A stretch of DNA of 64,000 nucleotides from Hyphococcus sp. Its GTDB lineage: Bacteria; Pseudomonadota; Alphaproteobacteria; Caulobacterales; Parvularculaceae. The notes beneath the pieces were generated by a model. The model had not been told where the DNA came from, did no database searches, and saw only the letters and a list, made by a program, of their open reading frames with translations. This document shows positions 19,163-27,566 of this stretch, piece by piece. How positions within the stretch are numbered: the stretch's first letter is position 1; each line of letters opens with the position of its first letter. Both the position numbers and the translations under genes were made by a program. Where the stretch lies: NCBI GenBank assembly GCA_021776335.1, contig JAJFGB010000009.1, positions 434,001-498,000 on the forward strand. Direction: 5' to 3'.

Positions 19163-20872
19163 ATGCCCCGCATTCTGATTACCTCCGCATTGCCTTATAT
19201 AAATGGAATCAAGCATTTAGGTAATCTTGTGGGTTCAATGTTGCCGGCTGATGTCTATGCCCGGTTTCAGCGCCAGCGTGGCAAAGAGGTGCTATATATT
19301 TGCGCCACTGACGAGCATGGCACGCCAGCGGAGCTGGCTGCACGCGCGGCCGGCCAGACAGTCCAGCAATATTGTGCTGAGCAACACGAGATTCAGGCGC
19401 GCGCGGGCGAGGCGTTCGGTCTTTCCTTTGATCATTTTGGGCGCTCGTCTAATTCGCCGAACCATCGCCTCACACAACATTTCGCGGGTGTCCTCGAAGA
19501 CAAGGGTCTTATCGAAGAGCGCGTTGATAAACAGATTTATTCTATCGACGATCAGCGGTTTCTGCCGGATCGCTATGTGGAGGGAATCTGTCCGCATTGC
19601 GATTATGAAAAAGCGCGTGGCGATCAATGTGATAATTGCGGGCGTTTACTCGACCCGATCGAATTGAAAGACCCCTATTCGGCGATTTCCGGTTCGCGCA
19701 ATATCGAAGTGCGTGAGACGCGCCATTTATACCTTTTGCAGGCGCAGATGCAGGACCGGATTGCTGATTGGGTGGAGTCAAAACCTGACTGGCCACATCT
19801 GACAAAGTCAATTGCGCAGAAATGGCTGAAGGAGGGGCTTCGCGACCGGTCAATCACACGTGATCTTGTTTGGGGAATTCCGGTTGCAAAAGCCGGTGTT
19901 AAGCGCCCGGGATTTGAAAACAAGGTTTTCTATGTCTGGTTTGATGCGCCGATCGAATATATCGGCGCCACCGAAGAGTGGGCGCTTGCCAACAATCAGG
20001 ACTGGGAGCGCTGGTGGCGCACTGATAAAGGGGCCGCCGACGTTAAATATGTTGAAGTGATGGGCAAGGATAACGTCGCTTTTCACACCGTGAGTTTCCC
20101 GGCGACCCTTTTGGGTTCAGAAGAACCTTGGAAGACGGTTGATGCTTTGAAATCTCTCAACTGGCTGACCTGGTATGGCGGCAAGTTTTCAACAAGCGAA
20201 AATCGCGGCATCTTTATGGATCAGGCGCTGGAGATTTTGCCGGCCGATTATTGGCGTTGGCACTTGATGGCCAATGCACCGGAAAGTGATGACGCTTCTT
20301 TTACGCTTGAGCATTTTGCAAGTGTCGTAAACAAGGACCTTGCTGACGTACTCGGCAATTTCGTTAATCGCATTACACGGTTCTGCAATGCGCGGTTCGG
20401 CGAAGCGGTTCCTGAGGCGGGTGACTATGGCGATGCAGAAAATAATCTAATTGCCGAGCTTGATAAACGCATCGCTGATTACGCCGGTTATCTCGAAGCG
20501 ATGGAATTCCGCAAAGCGTTTGTCGAACTGCGAGCCATCTGGGTCGCCGGTAATGAATATTTACAGATCGTCGCGCCATGGACAGCGATCAAGACCGATG
20601 AGGCGAAGGCAGCAGCCTCGGTCCGATGTGCGCTGAATTTGATCGTTCTTTTCGCGGCGCTTTCGCGTCCGGTTATTCCGTTTACGGCGGACAAAATGTT
20701 TGCAATCTTCGGACTCGACCCGGTCGATGCGTCCCGATGGCCGGAAAGCGCCGCTACTGCGCTTTCCCGGCTCAAAGGCGGCGAACCATTCACGCTGCCC
20801 GAAGTTTTGTTCGCCAAGATAGAAGACGAGCAGGTCGAAGAATGGCGCGAGCGATTTGGCGCCGAAGAATGA
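19163..20872 (+). CDS. metG: methionyl-tRNA synthetase
   Basis: [33 protein letters not shown] (HIGH region), zinc knuckle [32 protein letters not shown] (KMSKS region). Confidence 0.96.
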   Translation: MPRILITSALPYINGIKHLGNLVGSMLPADVYARFQRQRGKEVLYICATDEHGTPAELAARAAGQTVQQYCAEQHEIQARAGEAFGLSFDHFGRSSNSPNHRLTQHFAGVLEDKGLIEERVDKQIYSIDDQRFLPDRYVEGICPHCDYEKARGDQCDNCGRLLDPIELKDPYSAISGSRNIEVRETRHLYLLQAQMQDRIADWVESKPDWPHLTKSIAQKWLKEGLRDRSITRDLVWGIPVAKAGVKRPGFENKVFYVWFDAPIEYIGATEEWALANNQDWERWWRTDKGAADVKYVEVMGKDNVAFHTVSFPATLLGSEEPWKTVDALKSLNWLTWYGGKFSTSENRGIFMDQALEILPADYWRWHLMANAPESDDASFTLEHFASVVNKDLADVLGNFVNRITRFCNARFGEAVPEAGDYGDAENNLIAELDKRIADYAGYLEAMEFRKAFVELRAIWVAGNEYLQIVAPWTAIKTDEAKAAASVRCALNLIVLFAALSRPVIPFTADKMFAIFGLDPVDASRWPESAATALSRLKGGEPFTLPEVLFAKIEDEQVEEWRERFGAEE

Positions 20873-20883
20873 GGGGTAGAATA

Positions 20884-21327
20884 ATGTTGGTGCGATTGGG
20901 GATCGCGATGTTTTTATTGGTGACGGCGGCATGCGCGCCGGATGCCGAGCGTGCTGCGCCGCCATCCGCGACAAGCGATGCCGAACGTGTGGTGACAGGC
21001 TTGATGGAAGCCTTCAATGCGCATGATCCAGACAAAATGCGCGATTATTGGCATGGCGATGTTCAATGGTTCGAGGTTTCCGGCAACCAGTCGAGCGCAG
21101 TGACCACGTCAGCAAGCCAGCTTCACACCGAACTTGTCGCGTATTTCGAGGCTTATCCCACTGTGTCATCGAGCCTTGAAAATATCTCGATCAACGGGAA
21201 CTATCTGACCGCGCTAGAGCGTCCGGTTTGGGAGCAGGACGGCGAGCGCAAAAGCCAAGCGTCGATCGTGGTCTACGAGGTCACTGACGGCAAGGTGAAA
21301 CGGTTCTGGTATTACCCGCCGCAATAG
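20884..21327 (+). CDS. NTF2-like (SnoaL-type) putative lipoprotein
   Basis: MLVRLGIAMFLLVTAACAPDAERA lipobox; ERVVTGLMEAFNAHDPDKMRDYWHGDVQWFEV. Confidence 0.75.
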   Translation: MLVRLGIAMFLLVTAACAPDAERAAPPSATSDAERVVTGLMEAFNAHDPDKMRDYWHGDVQWFEVSGNQSSAVTTSASQLHTELVAYFEAYPTVSSSLENISINGNYLTALERPVWEQDGERKSQASIVVYEVTDGKVKRFWYYPPQ

Positions 21328-21330
21328 GAT

Positions 21331-21807
21331 GTGATCGAATTGAAATATCTTTCGGTGATGTTGTTCTTTGTTCTTGCAGCCATCGCAGCGTTGCACACTT
21401 ACTGGGCATTCGGCGGACTTTGGCCGGCAGAAAGTACATTGGAACTGGTTAAAACCGTCATTGGAGCGCCGGACTGGTCACAAATGCCATCAAGGCAAAT
21501 GACGATGATGGTGGCTGGATTGATATTTGCGGCCGGGCTTGTCGCCCTTGTCGCGGGCGACGTGATTGCATTGGGTTCCGGAAGGGCGGGTGTCAGGTGG
21601 GTTGCACGCATCGGGGTTGCCGTGCTGGCGCTGGTTTTTCTGGCGCGCGGTGCGGCGGGTTATCTGGTCGCTAGGGACGATTGGGTTCGCACCGAACCGT
21701 TCGCAACATATGATCTCTTTCTTTATTCACCGCTTTGCCTCGCGATTGGCGCCGCATTCGTCATCTTGTTTTTCAAATCTCGACCAACAGAAAGTACGCT
21801 ATCATGA
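21331..21807 (+). CDS. DUF3995 family membrane protein
   Basis: LFFVLAAIAALHTYWAFGGLWPAES...SLCLAIGAAFVILFF-type pattern. Confidence 0.75.
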   Translation: MIELKYLSVMLFFVLAAIAALHTYWAFGGLWPAESTLELVKTVIGAPDWSQMPSRQMTMMVAGLIFAAGLVALVAGDVIALGSGRAGVRWVARIGVAVLALVFLARGAAGYLVARDDWVRTEPFATYDLFLYSPLCLAIGAAFVILFFKSRPTESTLS

Positions 21808-22592
21808 TGAAAGACCTGTTCTCTCTCGAGGGTCGCGTGGCGATTGTCACCGGCGGATCTCGCGGTATCGGCAAGATGATCGCCCAAGGATTTTTGGAGC
21901 AAGGCGCCAAGGTCTATATCACCGCGCGTAAAGCGCCTGTCTGTGATCAGACGGCTGAGGAACTTTCGAAATTCGGCACTTGCATTTCCCTGCCCCATGA
22001 TCTTTCGACAGTGGATGGCTGCAAGGCGTTCGCGGCGGAATTTCTGAGCCATGAAAATTCCCTTGATGTCCTCGTTAACAATGCCGGCGCCGCCTGGGGT
22101 GTGGAGTTTGCCGAATTCCCGGAAAGCGGTTGGGATAAAGTGATGGATCTCAACGTCAAGTCGCCTTTCTTCCTGACCCAGGCATTGTTTGACGCCATGA
22201 AAAAGGCAGCGTCGCCGGACAAGCTGGCGAAAGTCATCAACATAGCCTCCATCGACGGTATTAAAATTAATCCGTGGGAGACCTATTCCTATCAGGCGTC
22301 AAAAGCAGCGATGATTCATCTGACGCGGCGTCTCGCGGCGCGTCTTATTCAGGACAACATCGCGGTGAGCGGTATCGCCCCCGGCGCCTTTGCATCAGAG
22401 ATGAACAAAGCAGCGCGCGATCAGGGTGATGCAGTGGCGACAATGATCCCGGCCAAACGCATCGGTCGCGCCGAAGACATGGCCGGCGCAGCGGTATTCC
22501 TCGCCTCGAAAGCGGGCGACTATGTTGTCGGCGACACGCTGGCCGTCGATGGGGGCATGGCCTATTCCAGCATTGGCCAGGCTTGGGGCTGA
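21804..22592 (+). CDS. SDR family oxidoreductase
   Basis: MMKDLFSLEGRVAIVTGGSRGIGKMIAQGFLEQGAKVYITARK; YSYQASKAAMIHL; DTLAVDGGMAYSSIGQAWG. Confidence 0.93.
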   Translation: MMKDLFSLEGRVAIVTGGSRGIGKMIAQGFLEQGAKVYITARKAPVCDQTAEELSKFGTCISLPHDLSTVDGCKAFAAEFLSHENSLDVLVNNAGAAWGVEFAEFPESGWDKVMDLNVKSPFFLTQALFDAMKKAASPDKLAKVINIASIDGIKINPWETYSYQASKAAMIHLTRRLAARLIQDNIAVSGIAPGAFASEMNKAARDQGDAVATMIPAKRIGRAEDMAGAAVFLASKAGDYVVGDTLAVDGGMAYSSIGQAWG

Positions 22593-22672
22593 CGAGGCGG
22601 TCAGGAGATCGCGTTATTGCGCTCGACAGCGGCGCCTGCGTTTTCAAATTTGCGTTGATGTTTCCACAGCTA

Positions 22673-22719
22673 GCGCATTTCCGGAAAAGTGTGGCGTGGT
22701 TTTCCGATAAGAAATGCGC
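22673..22719. repeat. palindromic hairpin GCGCATTTCCGGAAAA-(N)-TTTTCCGATAAGAAATGCGC
   Basis: Long imperfect inverted repeat in intergenic space. Confidence 0.7.
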
Positions 22720-22731
22720 ATAAGTAAGAAT

Positions 22732-22833
22732 CTGGGGCGTTTCCCGCGCGCGAAGGCGCGCTAACCAATATCTTGACCGCGTTCGCGGTCGGGAGCGATA
22801 AACCGGGAACCACTTTATCTCGGAAACGCCCAG
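22732..22833. repeat. multi-hairpin intergenic element (outer stem enclosing three hairpins)
   Basis: CTGGGGCGTTTCC (22732-22744) pairs with CGGAAACGCCCAG (22821-22833); inside GCGCGC-GAAG-GCGCGC, GACCGC-GTTC-GCGGTC, GATAAA-N11-TTTATC. Confidence 0.6.
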
Positions 22834-22927
22834 TGTAGACATCTTTTCGCAGCGATGAACTGGCGGATGAGGACGCCGGGGCTTATGGTCCCGACACCCC
22901 ATCAAAGTCGATAACGAGGAAACGCCC

Positions 22928-23899
22928 ATGACCGCTGGAGAACAAAAACCAATCGGATCAGGATTTGGCGCGAAGTCCACTGCTGCTGACGTGATGAAGG
23001 GCGTCGATCTTTCAGGCAAAACCGCAATTGTCACCGGCGGCTACTCTGGCATCGGGCTGGAAACCACCAAAGCACTCGCCGGCGCCGGGGCTGAGGTGAT
23101 CGTGCCGGTGCGAAACAAACAAAAAGCCGACGAAAATCTTGCTTCCATTGGTGTTGCCGTGGAGACCCGTGAAATGGACCTTGGCGATTTGGCGAGTGTC
23201 CAAAATTGCGCTGCCGAAATCGCCGGCAATCATGACAAAGTCCATATACTGATCAACAATGCCGGGATCATGGCGTGTCCGGAAACGCGCATCGGCGCAG
23301 ATTGGGAAGCGCAGTTCGCGACCAACCATATTGGCCATTTTGTTTTTACAAATGAATTGGCGCCCTATCTTAAGAACGCAGGCGGCGCACGAGTCGTCTG
23401 TCTTTCATCCACCGCTCATCGCCGCTCACCGATCCGATGGGACGACATCCATTTTCGCACCACCGAATATGAAAAGTGGGACGCCTATGGTCAGTCCAAA
23501 ACCGCGAATGCGCTTTTTGCGCGGGAGTTGAACCGGCGCATGCGAGGCGATGGCGTGAATGCGTTTTCAGTTCATCCCGGTGGTATCATGACGCCGTTGC
23601 AGCGCCATCTCGATACCGCGGAAATGGTCGCCATGGGCTGGGTGGACGAGAGCGGTGAAGTGCCTGAAGCGTTAAAAGCGTTTTTCAAAACGCCGGAGCA
23701 AGGATGTTCGACAACATTGTGGTGCGCAACCAGCGTCGCACTCAATGATCGTGGTGGCGAATATTGCGAAGACTGCGATATCGCGCAGTTGGCAACCGAA
23801 GCGTCGTCCCGCTATTTCCATGTTGACCCCTGGGCGGCTGATGACGACGCTGCGGCGCGTCTGTGGGAGGAAACCGAAAAGATGGTCCTGACGGCTTAA
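22928..23899 (+). CDS. SDR family oxidoreductase (retinol dehydrogenase/protochlorophyllide reductase-like)
   Basis: LSGKTAIVTGGYSGIGLETTKALAGAGAEVIVPVRN; NNAGIMACPETR; YGQSKTANALFA. Confidence 0.92.
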   Translation: MTAGEQKPIGSGFGAKSTAADVMKGVDLSGKTAIVTGGYSGIGLETTKALAGAGAEVIVPVRNKQKADENLASIGVAVETREMDLGDLASVQNCAAEIAGNHDKVHILINNAGIMACPETRIGADWEAQFATNHIGHFVFTNELAPYLKNAGGARVVCLSSTAHRRSPIRWDDIHFRTTEYEKWDAYGQSKTANALFARELNRRMRGDGVNAFSVHPGGIMTPLQRHLDTAEMVAMGWVDESGEVPEALKAFFKTPEQGCSTTLWCATSVALNDRGGEYCEDCDIAQLATEASSRYFHVDPWAADDDAAARLWEETEKMVLTA

Positions 23900-24009
23900 G
23901 AGTTTTCCGCGCTGCAACATCACGATTTCAGCGGAGGCTTTGTAATAATGACGAACTGGGTATGATGCCGCGCCAATAAGCGGCGTTGTAAAGAGGGGTC
24001 TGGGGAAAA

Positions 24010-25611
24010 ATGTCAAAAGTGTTTATTCTTGCTGTGGCAGCAGTGATCACGCTGGCGTCGTCTGCGCTGGCGCAATCCGTACCAGACCGTAGTCTCGGCG
24101 AAGGTCCTTACGACCGGCTCGTCATCCGCGGCGCCTTATTGATTGATGGTGCTGGGGCGCCGCCGGTTGGTCCTGTCGATATCGTCGTTGAGGGCGGACG
24201 CATCGCGGGAATTGTGCCGGTGGGCGCACCAGGTCTGCCAATTGATCCGGAGCGGCGTCCGGCGCCGGGCGTGCGGGAGATTGATGCGGCGGGTATGTAT
24301 GTGCTGCCGGGTTTCGTCAATCTGCACGGGCATATCCATGATGAAACCACCGGGCAGGGCGTACCGTCCGATTACATCTTCAAACTCTGGTTGGCGCACG
24401 GGATTACAAGCGTCCGCGAGCTTGGTAATCAGGGCGGCGCGAAATGGACATCGGACCTCGCGGTGCGGTCGGCACGCAATGAAATAGACGCGCCGAATAT
24501 CTATCCCTATCCGGTTTTTCGCGGCTGGTCGGCTGGTGATGTTGATACGCCGGGCGAAGCGCGTGCGCGCATCAGGCAGCTAAAAAATGACGGCGCTCTT
24601 GGCGTTAAGTTCTTTGGCGCGCCGGAGGAAATCTTGTGGGCAGGCCTTGATGAAGCAAAAAAACGCGGGCTTAAAACGACGATGCATCACGCGCAGCTTG
24701 ATGTCGCCCATGCCGATGTCATGGACACGTCGGCGCGCGGGCTTGGTTCGATGGAGCATTGGTATGGCCTGCCGGAAGCGTTGTTCGCCGACCGCACGCT
24801 TCAAGCCTATCCTCTAGATTACAATTACAATGACGAACAGCACCGGTTTGAAAATGCCGGTAAGCTCTGGGCGCAAGCGGCAAAACCCGAGAGTGAGCGC
24901 TGGGAAGAGGTAATGGCAACGCTTCTTGAGCGGGAATTTTCGATCGTTCCGACCTTTTCGATTTATATGGCGAGCCGCGACTGGATGCGCTCCCGTCGCG
25001 CTGAGTGGCATGACACCTATACAATGCCGTCACTATGGAAGTTTTATGCGCCGGATCGTAACGCTCATGGTTCCTACTGGTTTGATTGGGGTACAGAGCA
25101 GGAAGCTGCCTGGCGGGAAAATTACCAATTGTGGATGCGGTTTATCAACGATTATAAAAACCGTGGCGGTCAGGTCGGCGTCGGCGAAGATGCCGGCTAT
25201 ATCTATTCGACCTACGGATTTGGTTACGTGCAGGAAATGGAGCTTTTGCGTGAGGCGGGCTTTCATCCCCTGGAGGTTATCAATGCGGCGACGCTGCAAG
25301 GCGCCAAGATTCTCGGCGCCGCCGACAAGATCGGATCTGTGCAGGTCGGCAAGCAGGCCGACCTTGTCCTGATCAAAGAAAACCCGCTCGCCAATCTAAA
25401 AGTGCTTTACGCGACCGGGCATATCAAACTTGACCCGGAAACCAACAAACCGGTGCGTCGAGGCGGTGTCGATTATGTTGTCAAGAACGGTGTGGTCTAT
25501 GACGGCGCTGAGCTGCGCGCCTCAATCCAGGCCATGGTTGTCGCCGAAAAGCAAAAATACCAGATTGCACCGGGCGTGATGCCTATCGTTGATTTTGAAT
25601 TACAGGAATAA
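24010..25611 (+). CDS. secreted metal-dependent amidohydrolase
   Basis: Signal peptide; VLPGFVNLHGHIHDETTG; AADKIGSVQVGKQADLVLIKENPL. Confidence 0.9.
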   Translation: MSKVFILAVAAVITLASSALAQSVPDRSLGEGPYDRLVIRGALLIDGAGAPPVGPVDIVVEGGRIAGIVPVGAPGLPIDPERRPAPGVREIDAAGMYVLPGFVNLHGHIHDETTGQGVPSDYIFKLWLAHGITSVRELGNQGGAKWTSDLAVRSARNEIDAPNIYPYPVFRGWSAGDVDTPGEARARIRQLKNDGALGVKFFGAPEEILWAGLDEAKKRGLKTTMHHAQLDVAHADVMDTSARGLGSMEHWYGLPEALFADRTLQAYPLDYNYNDEQHRFENAGKLWAQAAKPESERWEEVMATLLEREFSIVPTFSIYMASRDWMRSRRAEWHDTYTMPSLWKFYAPDRNAHGSYWFDWGTEQEAAWRENYQLWMRFINDYKNRGGQVGVGEDAGYIYSTYGFGYVQEMELLREAGFHPLEVINAATLQGAKILGAADKIGSVQVGKQADLVLIKENPLANLKVLYATGHIKLDPETNKPVRRGGVDYVVKNGVVYDGAELRASIQAMVVAEKQKYQIAPGVMPIVDFELQE

Positions 25612-25622
25612 GTGAGGACGAG

Positions 25623-26999
25623 ATGAAGAAAATTCTATTTGCCGCTGCAGCGTCAATGGCGCTTACAGGTGTCGCTAAAGCCGATGATCTCGCCGATGCG
25701 GTTGCCGCCGACTATGAATATGTTTTCGACCTCTACAAGCATTTTCATGCCAATCCTGAATTGTCGTTTAAGGAAAGCGAAAGCGCTGCACGTATGACGG
25801 TGGAACTTGAAGGGCTGGGTTTCAACGTGACCACCGGTCTGGGCGATAAATGGACCAGGGCCAAGGCAAAAGCGGATGCGGGACAGGTTTTTGACGGCGT
25901 CGGCGGTTACGGGCTCGCCGCGGTCATGGAAAATGGCGAGGGGCCGGTGGTGATGATCCGCGCTGATATGGACGCCTTGCCGCTGGAAGAAAAAACCGGT
26001 CTTTCTTACGCATCAACAAAGATCAGCACGGACTATAATGGACAATCAGCGCCCGTTATGCACGCCTGCGCTCATGACAGCCATATGGCGATGTTGATCG
26101 GAACTGCGCGGCGTCTTGCGGCGATGAAAGATCAGTGGTCCGGCACGCTTATCTTGATCGGTCAACCAGCGGAGGAGGTGGGTCTTGGCGCTCTCGCCAT
26201 GCTGGAAGACAACCTTTATTCCAAAGTTCCAAAACCAGATTACGTTCTGGCGACCCATACATCCGGGTGGGACTCTGCGGGTGATGTGACTTACACGTCC
26301 GGTTATGCGCTGGCGAATGTCGACAGCGTTGATATCTATATCAAAGGCGTTGGAACTCATGGATCGGCGCCGCAATTCGGCAAAGACCCCATCGTCATTG
26401 GTGCGCAGATCATTAGCGCGCTTCAAACACTTGTGTCCCGGGAATTGGATCCGCTTGATTCCGGCGTTGTTACGGTCGGCGCGTTTCAGTCGGGCTATAA
26501 ACACAATATCATTCCGGACGAAGCGCACCTTCAGATTACAGTGCGTTCCTATAAAGATGAGGTGCGCGAAAAATTGCTTGCAGGTATTCGCCGCATTGCG
26601 GTTGCGCAGGCGAAGTCTGCCGGGCTGCCGGACAGCTTAATGCCGGAGGTAGTGATCGAGAGCGATTACACGCCATCAACTTATAATGATCCCGATCTCA
26701 CCACGCGGGTGATGGGCGCAGTTGCGGAAAGCATTGGCGCGGAGCGGGTATATGAGCGACCGCCAAGCATGGGCGGAGAGGATTTCAGTCGGTTTGCGCG
26801 CACAGGCGATAATATACCGACGCTGATCTTCTGGACTGGCGGCAATGATCCTGCGGCGATGAAGGCAGCACGTGAAGGTAAAGGCGCGTCGCCGCCGGGA
26901 AATCATTCGCCATTTTTTGCGCCGATCCCAGAGCCGACACTGAAAACAGGCGTTCAGGCGATGACTGCAGGCGCTTTGGAATTATTGACAGCGAATTAG
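25623..26999 (+). CDS. secreted M20 family amidohydrolase/peptidase
   Basis: YKHFHANPELSFKE; VMIRADMDALPLEEKTGL; MHACAHDSHMAMLIGTA; GGEDFSRFA. Confidence 0.92.
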   Translation: MKKILFAAAASMALTGVAKADDLADAVAADYEYVFDLYKHFHANPELSFKESESAARMTVELEGLGFNVTTGLGDKWTRAKAKADAGQVFDGVGGYGLAAVMENGEGPVVMIRADMDALPLEEKTGLSYASTKISTDYNGQSAPVMHACAHDSHMAMLIGTARRLAAMKDQWSGTLILIGQPAEEVGLGALAMLEDNLYSKVPKPDYVLATHTSGWDSAGDVTYTSGYALANVDSVDIYIKGVGTHGSAPQFGKDPIVIGAQIISALQTLVSRELDPLDSGVVTVGAFQSGYKHNIIPDEAHLQITVRSYKDEVREKLLAGIRRIAVAQAKSAGLPDSLMPEVVIESDYTPSTYNDPDLTTRVMGAVAESIGAERVYERPPSMGGEDFSRFARTGDNIPTLIFWTGGNDPAAMKAAREGKGASPPGNHSPFFAPIPEPTLKTGVQAMTAGALELLTAN

Positions 27000-27006
27000 G
27001 ATAAGG

Positions 27007-27035
27007 GCGACCGCGCATGTGCGGTGCGCGGTCGC
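27007..27035 (+). terminator. hairpin downstream of M20 peptidase
   Basis: GCGACCGCGC-N9-GCGCGGTCGC, 10-bp perfect stem; no clear U tract. Confidence 0.5.
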
Positions 27036-27518
27036 TATATCTGCTTGCAATGCTCATTTTCTAAGTCATGCACAATGCAATCTTGCGCGTATGGGCTCAT
27101 ATGCGGTGTCGTGTACGCACAAAATAGTAATGTTATCACGTTTGCTCGTCAGGCTTTGTTTGCGCTGTCAGGAATGCGTTGCGCGAAAATATCGATTTCT
27201 GTTTTGCTTGCCGCAAAAAAATGGATCAAAGTTTTATTTTCAGCTTGTTATTTGGCGTTTCATTGCGCGTGTGATCACGAAATAATTGTTTCCGGCAACT
27301 CTTAGTTGTCGTCGGATTTTCATTTCTTAAAAAGTTTTTCCCGCAGCAAAACCGCAATCATTTCCGATTTGTGAGGTTTGTGTGGCTCGCAAAACATGGC
27401 GATTATGTGATACGAAATATCTGTCGTGGGAATACATCCTATTACAATAATTGTGGCGTTTGATTGCGACCTTGCTGGTCGCGAAGCGATGTTATTCCTG
27501 ACAGGATTCATTCGTAGT

Positions 27519-27546
27519 TTTTCTATTGAATTTTTCCAATAGAAAA
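27519..27546. promoter_or_regulatory. hairpin/inverted repeat in leader of subtilase-like gene
   Basis: TTTTCTATTG-aatttttc-CAATAGAAAA, 10-bp perfect arms ending 20 nt before the ATG at 27567. Confidence 0.5.
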
Positions 27547-27566
27547 TAGACAGGGAGCAAATCCAC

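Noticed and set aside
22345-23034. 229-aa minus-strand ORF spanning the SDR-SDR intergenic region
   Set aside because: Low-complexity R/P/S-rich translation, antisense to two clear SDR genes and crossing palindromic elements; no RBS or domain support.
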